This document shows, piece after piece, positions 1 through 4,569 of a DNA stretch of 8,259 nt. The stretch comes from an archaeon (GTDB taxonomy: Archaea; Nanobdellota; Nanobdellia; Woesearchaeales; GW2011-AR9), in NCBI GenBank assembly GCA_020053615.1, contig JAGVMW010000133.1, forward strand, positions 1 to 8,259, read 5' to 3'. The notes under the pieces are model-generated. The model did not search any database and was not told the origin of the DNA. It saw only the letters and a list, made by a program, of their open reading frames with translations. Position 1 is the first letter of the stretch; each line of letters opens with the position of its first letter. Position numbers and translations under genes: made by a program.

Positions 1-12
1 ACATTGAATCAT
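1..12 (-). CDS. Start of a divergent gene, partial (4 codons)
   Basis: Only the first four codons lie in the window (ATG ATT CAA TGT, giving Met-Ile-Gln-Cys); the rest is beyond the left edge and the product cannot be identified. The start is supported by signals rather than length: on the minus strand a full GAGGTGA Shine-Dalgarno site sits five bases before the ATG, and a palindromic TATA box lies further upstream at the spacing expected for a short-leader transcript. The right edge of the window shows the same arrangement in front of another gene, which strengthens the call. It would diverge from the SemiSWEET gene. Confidence 0.5.
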
Positions 13-17
13 TCCTA

Positions 18-24
18 TCACCTC
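18..24 (-). promoter_or_regulatory. Shine-Dalgarno site of the left-edge gene
   Basis: GAGGTGA on the minus strand, with five bases between it and the ATG at 12-10. This is a near-complete complement of the 16S rRNA 3' end. The predicted transcription start (about position 25) falls immediately before it, so the leader would consist of little more than the ribosome binding site. Confidence 0.55.
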
Positions 25-46
25 ATGTGAGGAGAAAGAACACTAC

Positions 47-56
47 TATTTAAATA
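47..56 (-). promoter_or_regulatory. TATA box of the left-edge gene
   Basis: TATTTAAATA, a perfect 10-bp palindrome. Its centre (51.5) predicts a minus-strand start near position 25, just ahead of the GAGGTGA site. Because it is palindromic it could also fire to the right (start near 78), but the SemiSWEET gene has its own better-placed box. Confidence 0.5.
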
Positions 57-91
57 TGCCGAAGATTAAACACTATCCCTTTTTCGTTAAG

Positions 92-99
92 TTTATATT
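92..99 (+). promoter_or_regulatory. TATA box of the SemiSWEET gene (leaderless)
   Basis: TTTATATT centred at 95.5. Adding the usual 26-27 nt gives a transcription start at about 122, one base before the ATG at 123. This implies a leaderless mRNA and argues against the upstream TTG at 114 as the start, which would lie only about 18 nt from the box. Confidence 0.55.
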
Positions 100-122
100 C
101 TCAAACATTAACCTTGCCGTTT

Positions 123-467
123 ATGCCCAATCACACTTTAGGATTGCACCATTTCCATGTTCGTAAGAGAATCCACCAGAAACATGAAAAATTTCCTCAT
201 CCAAATAAATTAAAACGGATTGTTGACAGATTAATTTATGGAGTTACTTTCTTTGGAATTATTATGACCTTGCCCCAGCTGCAGAAAATATGGCTGGACC
301 ATAATGCTGCAGGAGTATCAGCACTATCCTGGTTGGCTTACGCTGTCATCTCTGTATTCTGGCTCACTTATGGAATACTTCATCGCGAGAAACCGATTAT
401 CTTTGCTAACTCTTTCTACTTTATATTGAACCTTTTGGTAGCAGTGGGAGCATTAATCTACGGGTAA
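123..467 (+). CDS. SemiSWEET-type three-helix membrane protein (PQ-loop family)
   Basis: A 114-residue protein with one PQ-loop triple-helix bundle. Helices are near residues 33-55, 66-86 and 91-113. The Pro-Gln pair that names the family is P51-Q52 in helix 1 (TLPQLQKIW). W80 and N96 match the spacing of the conserved Trp and Asn that line the sugar pocket in bacterial SemiSWEETs. Family members dimerise into a six-helix transporter that moves small sugars down their gradient; the substrate here cannot be read from sequence. The first 30 residues are unusual: seven histidines (positions 4, 9, 10, 12, 18, 21, 26) plus many Lys/Arg, making the protein longer than the typical 85-95 residues. 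An in-frame TTG at 114 would add MPF, but the TATA spacing and the ATG favour 123. The gene is a single transcription unit that converges on the methyltransferase and ends six bases before the inverted-repeat element. Confidence 0.75.
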   Translation: MPNHTLGLHHFHVRKRIHQKHEKFPHPNKLKRIVDRLIYGVTFFGIIMTLPQLQKIWLDHNAAGVSALSWLAYAVISVFWLTYGILHREKPIIFANSFYFILNLLVAVGALIYG

Positions 468-493
468 TACGAGTAATACTTGAGCTTTCTAAA

Positions 494-620
494 GCAGGTG
501 CAGCACCATCAGGGCAAAACTCATAGAAAACAGAAGAAAGCTCGTTGCGAGGGGACGCTCCATCCGGGAACGCAGAGCTTTCGATAGTCTCGTCGAAAGT
601 TTTGCAGGTGCTGCCCCTGC
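494..620. repeat. Left internal arm of the structured element
   Basis: Bases 494-507 pair with 607-620 with 13 of 14 matched (GCAGGTGCAGCACC against GCAGGGGCAGCACC when the right side is reverse-complemented). The pairing continues after an asymmetric loop with 514-520 against 599-605 (GCAAAAC/GTTTTGC). Further in, 536-543 pairs with 575-582 (GAAAGCTC/GAGCTTTC), which competes with a 7-bp hairpin at 578-584/593-599 (CTTTCGA/TCGAAAG). The two inner pairings exclude each other. Confidence 0.65.
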
Positions 621-627
621 TTCTCGT

Positions 628-753
628 GAAGTGGTATCGTCTTCTCGCTTTAGATACTATATTTAGAAAGCTGACGTTCCCCGTAGGGGGCATCCCTCTT
701 GTCAGCCAGATGAGGAATATCGAAAAAGCTCGACTTTATGACGATACCACTTC
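628..753. repeat. Right internal arm of the structured element
   Basis: A perfect 14-bp inverted repeat closes the arm: 628-641 (GAAGTGGTATCGTC) with 740-753. Inside, 670-675 pairs with 701-706 (GCTGAC/GTCAGC), enclosing a CCCC-GTA-GGGG hairpin at 679-689. Base 753 is directly followed by the terminal repeat at 754, so this stem could stack on the closing stem. Confidence 0.65.
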
Positions 754-760
754 AGAAAGC

Positions 761-1993
761 TCAAGTATTACGTAAACTACTCTTCTCGTCCGCCAAATGA
801 TATGTTCCATTAAACTTGAACAAGCTGAATCTATGCACACTATCGCGATTAGTAACTAACTTATTCTCTTTAATAAAATTCCAATATTCACCGGAAGGAA
901 TCTCAAACCGCAGTGTCGTAGTATACTCTTCAAAATTATCTTGTAAAAAATTTGTAAGCTCTTTAATGTCAGTAGAAGATTCTAAAGTAGAAAATCTCTT
1001 CCCAGGATTTATCTTAAGTTCTTTAGTAGGAGAATATTCACATAAGTACCTTTTCTTATCCACCGCACAAATGGATAAATTAAGCAACGCCACAAAATAA
1101 TTATCCACCAGACAGCGGTTCAGCACAAAGAAATCGTGCGTAGGAAACTCTGATTTTAATTTCTGCTGTGTCTGCAGGGCTGCGCTTTCCATTCTTTCTG
1201 GAGAGTAACTTAACTCTGCTTTTAACAATTCATCATCTTGGAAGAATTTAATACTTTTACCCCGGCCAATGTAAGCAGTTAACCGACTGCACCTATCTTC
1301 TTCCCCATAAAATTCAACCTCTGCATTCTTAGATAAGAAAGGATACTGCTCCAACAACTTCTGAATATTCTCTAATGGACGAAATTCATATACTAAATAC
1401 GACTTAGGATAATACTTACGCAATTCATTCAACTCTGGAAAATAGACCCCGCTGATGCGCAGCGAATCGCACAACATCACTTCAGACATGGCTGCTATTT
1501 TAACTGTATCTGAAGAAAGAGCATCATCATTAACAATCTGAGGCTTTACTGAAATATACTTCTGAAAATGAGCTAAGTTAACATTAATCTTCGCTAATAA
1601 ACATCGCTGTTGATCCTTTTCCACCCCCATAGTGTTAATCCCTGCTTTACATAATTCCAGCAACTGCCCGCCGCAACCGCAGCTAAGGTCTAACACTTTA
1701 ACCTCTCCAAACACTTCTTTTATTCTCTTAGCGCGGTGCCTGCCAAATTTAAGGGTGGTAGCATTGCTCAAACCATAGTCATCCACCAACAAATGTTCGT
1801 ACAATCCTCGCTTATGTAAAGTCTCTATAGGATAAACAAATTTAGATAATCCCAATAATTCAGTAGGGATTTCAGCTTTTTCTTTTTTCAGCTGGCGAAT
1901 CCGATTAATTTTATCAACTAACTGCTGTGACTCTTTCTCTGATTCGGTATAGACCTCATTAAGTACAGAAATAAATTCAATATCTTCAGTCAC
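761..1993 (-). CDS. Class I SAM-dependent methyltransferase with an uncharacterised C-terminal domain
   Basis: Predicted 410-residue AdoMet-dependent methyltransferase. The glycine-rich SAM loop reads VLDLSCGCGG (about residues 100-109), followed by GVEKD, whose acidic residue should bind the ribose, and NDDA as the likely adenine-contacting strand end. Layout, size and the EVEFYGEED stretch recall the THUMP-like methyltransferase group, but the catalytic position, usually DP(A/P)R there, reads CDSLR; substrate and family are therefore uncertain. The N-terminal 90 residues (helical, KFVYPIETLHKRGLYEHL then KFGRHRAKRIKEV) resemble the lead-in of rRNA/tRNA methyltransferases. The C-terminal half (from about 260) is mixed alpha/beta and unrecognised. 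Start choice: GTG at 1999 and GTG at 1993 are both in frame; the shared TATA box centre is 26.5 nt from 1993, so I chose 1993 as a leaderless start. The last codons (CGT AAT ACT TGA) lie in the right terminal repeat of the structured element. Confidence 0.7.
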   Translation of the reverse strand: MTEDIEFISVLNEVYTESEKESQQLVDKINRIRQLKKEKAEIPTELLGLSKFVYPIETLHKRGLYEHLLVDDYGLSNATTLKFGRHRAKRIKEVFGEVKVLDLSCGCGGQLLELCKAGINTMGVEKDQQRCLLAKINVNLAHFQKYISVKPQIVNDDALSSDTVKIAAMSEVMLCDSLRISGVYFPELNELRKYYPKSYLVYEFRPLENIQKLLEQYPFLSKNAEVEFYGEEDRCSRLTAYIGRGKSIKFFQDDELLKAELSYSPERMESAALQTQQKLKSEFPTHDFFVLNRCLVDNYFVALLNLSICAVDKKRYLCEYSPTKELKINPGKRFSTLESSTDIKELTNFLQDNFEEYTTTLRFEIPSGEYWNFIKENKLVTNRDSVHRFSLFKFNGTYHLADEKSSLRNT

Positions 1994-2015
1994 AACCACT
2001 CTCTACACCAAAACC

Positions 2016-2023
2016 TATATAAA
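2016..2023. promoter_or_regulatory. Shared bidirectional TATA box for methyltransferase and sppA
   Basis: TATATAAA on the plus strand, TTTATATA on the minus strand, centred at 2019.5. The ATG of sppA begins at 2046 and the GTG of the methyltransferase at 1993, each 26.5 nt from the centre. No other TATA-like sequence is present in the short gap between the genes. On the sppA side an A-rich AAAACC lies upstream as a possible BRE; the minus-strand side (CAATAATG) is less typical, suggesting the sppA direction may be stronger. Confidence 0.6.
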
Positions 2024-2045
2024 CATTATTGTAGTAACGACCACT

Positions 2046-2966
2046 ATGGTAAAAACTGAGGGAAAGAAGCTGTGGAAAACGGTGTTATTAACGATTGGAG
2101 CTACTCTATTCGTTCTATTAATTTTACTCCCTTTAAGCTTATCTTTATTTGATGGTTCTCAGTATGGAAACGTCGCTTTAATCAAGATTCAGGGAGTAAT
2201 AATCGGAGACGGAGCCAGTTCTTTTGGGGAAGATACTATCTCTTCCACTAAAATCGTGGAATTTATCCAAGACGCAGAAGAAAATTCTCAGATAGAAGCA
2301 ATTATATTAGAAATAAACTCTCCAGGAGGCTCTCCAGTAGCATCAGATGAAATTGGAAAGGCGATTAAGAAAGCTAAGAAGCCTGTAATCACAGTTATCA
2401 GAGAAGTAGGCGCATCTGGTGGATATTGGATTGCTTCAGCTTCAGATCATATAATTGCTAACAAGATGTCCATTACCGGAAGTATAGGAGTATATTCTTC
2501 TTTCTTAGAATTCAGCGGAGCGATGGAAAAATACGGAGTAGGATACGAACGAGTAGTCGGTGGAGAAAATAAAGATATGGGAAGCCCTTACTTGAAACTA
2601 AGCGAAGATAAACAAAAAATTTTACAAGCTAAAATAGACAAAGTACACACTTATTTCATTCAGGAGATTGCAGCGAATAGAAACCTTTCCGAATCTAAAG
2701 TCCGAGAAATAGCTACGGGAGAATTCTTCCTTGGCAGCGAAGCGTTAGAGCTGGGCTTGATAGACGAATTAGGAGATAAAGAAACAGCTGAGAAGTATCT
2801 GAAAGACAAGTATGAAATCGAAGATGTTGATTACATAGTTTATGAGTCAGAGAAAGGATTGTTGGAAATGCTATCGGGGGTGATTTCACAGGGGTTCTTT
2901 AATGTGGGAGAAGGAATTGGGACTATATTTCTGAAGGAAAGTATAACACCATATCTACTAACTTAA
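2046..2966 (+). CDS. sppA: Signal peptide peptidase SppA (S49 serine protease)
   Basis: A 306-residue membrane-bound protease that degrades signal peptides left in the membrane after secretion. An N-terminal anchor spans about residues 13-34 (hydrophobic run LFVLLILLPLSLSLF). The catalytic domain follows: NSPGG at 91-95, the nucleophile Ser124 in VGASGGYWIAS, and the general base Lys176 in GGENKDMGSP. The Ser-Lys spacing of 52 residues equals that of Bacillus subtilis SppA (Ser147/Lys199, from memory). The SITGSIGV strand and the GEFFLGSEALELGLID segment are typical of the family. This is the short single-domain form, which acts as an oligomer, with the active site outside the cytoplasm. It starts leaderless from the bidirectional promoter and is followed after seven bases by the AlbA_2 regulator, so the two are probably co-transcribed. 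Both dyad residues are intact and the length is normal. Confidence 0.9.
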   Translation: MVKTEGKKLWKTVLLTIGATLFVLLILLPLSLSLFDGSQYGNVALIKIQGVIIGDGASSFGEDTISSTKIVEFIQDAEENSQIEAIILEINSPGGSPVASDEIGKAIKKAKKPVITVIREVGASGGYWIASASDHIIANKMSITGSIGVYSSFLEFSGAMEKYGVGYERVVGGENKDMGSPYLKLSEDKQKILQAKIDKVHTYFIQEIAANRNLSESKVREIATGEFFLGSEALELGLIDELGDKETAEKYLKDKYEIEDVDYIVYESEKGLLEMLSGVISQGFFNVGEGIGTIFLKESITPYLLT

Positions 2967-2973
2967 TTACAAA

Positions 2974-4479
2974 ATGGCTTTACCAATTAACGTCAAAGAG
3001 CTAATCAACGGAAGAACAGTTGAATGGGAGAGAATTGAATTTAAAGAGAGCTGGAATCCAGTAGAGATTATGCATACAATTTGTGCATTTGCTAATGATT
3101 TTAATAACTGGGGCAGCGGTTACATTGTTATTGGAATTAAAGAAAACAAAGGTATGCCTCTCTTACCCTATTTAGGAGTGCCTACAGAAAAAATAGATTC
3201 TATTCAAAAAGAATTATTACGGATTTGTTATCTGATAAAACCAAATTATTTTCCTGTTGTTGAGCCAGTTGATTTTGAAGGCAAGAAAATTATAGTTATT
3301 TGGGTGCCTGGCGGACAAAATATTCCCTATCAAACACCAATATCATTGTCCGAAAAGTCAGGATTTGCATATTACATCAGAAGATTTAGCAGTACTGTAA
3401 AAGCAAAAAACGAAGAATTGAAAGAACTGATTTCTCATACTGGCAAAAATCCATTTGATGATCGGATTCACCATAATTCTGAAATTACTGACTTAAAATT
3501 GCCTTTAATCAGAGATTTTCTCAAAGAGGTTGGAAGTGAATTGTTTGAAACATCTTCCAAAATGAATTTTATAGACTTATGCAAGCAAATGAGAATTATT
3601 GGTGGAACTAAAGAATATTCAAAGCCCATAAACGCGGGATTGTTGTTTTTCAATGATGCGCCGCAACAGTTTATTCCTTATTCACAGATAGAAATTGTTG
3701 AATTTAAGACTGATGCTTCTGGAGATAAGTTATCGGAAAAAATATTGAAAGGACCGATTCATTATCAATTACGAGAAGCGCTGACTTATATTAAAAATTC
3801 GGTGCTGAAAGAGTATGTTGAGAAAGTCCCAAATAAAGCCGAGGCAATAAGATATTATAATTATCCATTTGCAGTAATAGAAGAAGCATTAGCAAATGCA
3901 TTGTATCATCGAGATTATGAAATACGAGAGCCAGTGGAAGTAAGGATTTCTCGGAATAAAATTGAGATTTTAAGTTATCCTGGACCAGACCGGTCTATTA
4001 CCGCGCAAGATATAAAAGAATATAATTTTATTTCTCGCAGGTATAGAAACAGAAGAATCGGGGAGTTTTTCAAAGAGTTGAAAATAACTGAAGGAAGATG
4101 CACCGGAATACCTAAGATATTAAATGCGATGAAACTAAATAAATCACCCAAGCCAATTTTCAGAACTAATGAAGAAAGGGATTACTTTGTGGTAGAATTG
4201 CCAATACATAAGAAAGCGTTACTTGAAGAGACCCTCAAAGAAAAAGAAACTACCCAAAAGACTACCCAAAAGACTACCCAAAAGATTTTGGAGATATTAA
4301 CGGCTAAACCTTCAACCACCAGAGATGAACTAGCAAAATTGCTTGCTATTAGTCCTGACGGAGTAAAATACCACCTTACCAACATGACCAAGAATGGAAT
4401 TATTAAGAGAGAAGGTGGAAGAAAACTGGGTTATTGGATAGTAACAGATAAAACTCTCGGCAGTGGTGAGAATAAATGA
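2974..4479 (+). CDS. AlbA_2/Schlafen-like ATP-binding regulator with C-terminal winged helix
   Basis: A 501-residue protein of the family often annotated as ATP-binding protein or RecG-like transcriptional regulator. Residues about 14-145 form the AlbA_2 (Schlafen-type) domain, seen in RIEFKESWN, TICAFAND and GSGYIVIGIKE. Residues about 290-410 form the HATPase_c_4 region: EEALANALYHRDY (303-315) is its Glu/Asn box and EGRCTGIPKI (373-382) its glycine-rich loop. A hydrophilic linker carries TTQK three times (426-437), encoded by exact 12-bp DNA repeats. The C-terminus (438-485) is a winged helix-turn-helix (TTRDELAKLLAISPDGVKYHL, then TKNGIIKREG) that should bind DNA. A regulatory role is inferred from this layout; no target is visible. 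It follows sppA by seven bases with no Shine-Dalgarno site, so translation probably depends on the upstream gene. It ends in TGA, and the same frame reopens at once with ATG. Confidence 0.8.
   Translation: MALPINVKELINGRTVEWERIEFKESWNPVEIMHTICAFANDFNNWGSGYIVIGIKENKGMPLLPYLGVPTEKIDSIQKELLRICYLIKPNYFPVVEPVDFEGKKIIVIWVPGGQNIPYQTPISLSEKSGFAYYIRRFSSTVKAKNEELKELISHTGKNPFDDRIHHNSEITDLKLPLIRDFLKEVGSELFETSSKMNFIDLCKQMRIIGGTKEYSKPINAGLLFFNDAPQQFIPYSQIEIVEFKTDASGDKLSEKILKGPIHYQLREALTYIKNSVLKEYVEKVPNKAEAIRYYNYPFAVIEEALANALYHRDYEIREPVEVRISRNKIEILSYPGPDRSITAQDIKEYNFISRRYRNRRIGEFFKELKITEGRCTGIPKILNAMKLNKSPKPIFRTNEERDYFVVELPIHKKALLEETLKEKETTQKTTQKTTQKILEILTAKPSTTRDELAKLLAISPDGVKYHLTNMTKNGIIKREGGRKLGYWIVTDKTLGSGENK
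4249..4284 (+). repeat. Three exact 12-bp tandem copies inside the regulator gene
   Basis: ACTACCCAAAAG occurs three times without a mismatch and encodes TTQK three times in the linker between ATPase domain and winged helix. Identity at the DNA level, not only at the protein level, points to recent slippage. TTQK-type repeats at this place are, to my knowledge, common in this protein family. Confidence 0.9.
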
Positions 4480-4557
4480 ATGATATCGAGCATTGATACT
4501 ATAAAACCGGTTAAAACTGGCACTGTAAATGGCATTGTAAACGGCACCATAAAATAA
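4480..4557 (+). CDS. Small open frame of 25 codons, in frame behind the regulator stop
   Basis: ATG at 4480 follows the TGA of the regulator directly and in the same frame, and the frame runs to TAA at 4555-4557. The peptide begins MISSIDTIKPVKTG and continues with a three-fold repeat TVNG, IVNG, TIK. There is no hydrophobic segment and no known motif. It may be a former or read-through C-terminal extension of the regulator, a short leader peptide before the protease gene, or chance. I give it low weight as a real gene; the 12-bp repeat that keeps the frame is the main argument for translation. Confidence 0.25.
   Translation: MISSIDTIKPVKTGTVNGIVNGTIK
4499..4506 (+). promoter_or_regulatory. 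Possible TATA box of the S8 protease gene
   Basis: CTATAAAA centred at 4502.5 predicts a start near 4529, giving a leader of about 41 nt that would include most of the 12-bp repeats. No box fits a leaderless start at 4570. If this site is not used, the protease would be read through from sppA and the regulator. Confidence 0.35.
4519..4554 (+). repeat. Three imperfect 12-bp tandem copies before the protease gene
   Basis: GGCACTGTAAAT, GGCATTGTAAAC and GGCACCATAAAA lie head to tail; copies 1 and 2 differ at two bases, and copy 3 is more diverged. GGTTAAAACT at 4509-4518 may be a decayed further copy. The unit equals four codons of the small frame that crosses it, but could equally be tandem binding sites upstream of the protease. 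Confidence 0.7.
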
Positions 4558-4561
4558 TTTA

Positions 4562-4566
4562 AGAGG
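4562..4566 (+). promoter_or_regulatory. Weak ribosome binding site of the S8 protease
   Basis: AGAGG stands three bases before the ATG at 4570, closer than is ideal. It still supports this ATG, which is also the natural start of the signal peptide; no other ATG lies nearby in frame. Confidence 0.4.
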
Positions 4567-4569
4567 AAT

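Larger units (their letters stand above)
473..771. repeat. Inverted-repeat-bounded structured element, about 299 bp
   Basis: The ends are a perfect 18-bp inverted repeat (473-490 GTAATACTTGAGCTTTCT; 754-771 its reverse complement). Inside are two long arms, 494-620 and 628-753, the second directly abutting the right terminal repeat. The whole therefore folds on paper into a three-way junction. G+C is about 50% (129 of 260 bases over 491-750 by hand count), above the AT-rich neighbours. Open frames cross it on both strands but have no recognisable domain, and their shared ends (SSSIT) simply follow from the inverted repeat, so I treat it as non-coding. It lies between two convergent genes. Possible identities are a miniature inverted-repeat element, a structured RNA, or a bidirectional 3'-end/terminator structure. 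No convincing target-site duplication was seen: GTAA occurs at 464-467 and 772-775, but only the right copy touches an end. Confidence 0.7.

Noticed and set aside
21..32. Small hairpin CCTCA-TG-TGAGG near the left-edge Shine-Dalgarno site
   Set aside because: The predicted transcript starts near position 25, so the hairpin would not be fully transcribed; it is probably a by-product of the GAGGTGA site.
114..122. TTG at 114 as start of the SemiSWEET gene
   Set aside because: The ATG at 123 fits the TATA spacing for a leaderless transcript; TTG lies too near the box.
494..620. Known RNA (RNase P RNA or SRP RNA) in the structured element
   Set aside because: The size suits an SRP RNA, but the conserved core motifs (such as GGAAGGAAGCA of the S domain or the RNase P GAGGAAAGTCC) are absent.
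421..693. Minus-strand open frame of 90 codons overlapping the SemiSWEET 3' end
   Set aside because: Overlaps a real gene, lacks a promoter or ribosome site, and its PDGA-like internal repeats come from the repeated DNA modules of the element.
545..775. Plus-strand open frame of 76 codons across the structured element
   Set aside because: No domain, no start signal, and its end repeats residues of the opposite-strand frame because of the inverted repeat; explained by the non-coding element.
1994..1999. GTG at 1999 as start of the methyltransferase
   Set aside because: It is only about 20 nt from the TATA centre; the second GTG at 1993 has the standard spacing. Not fully excluded.
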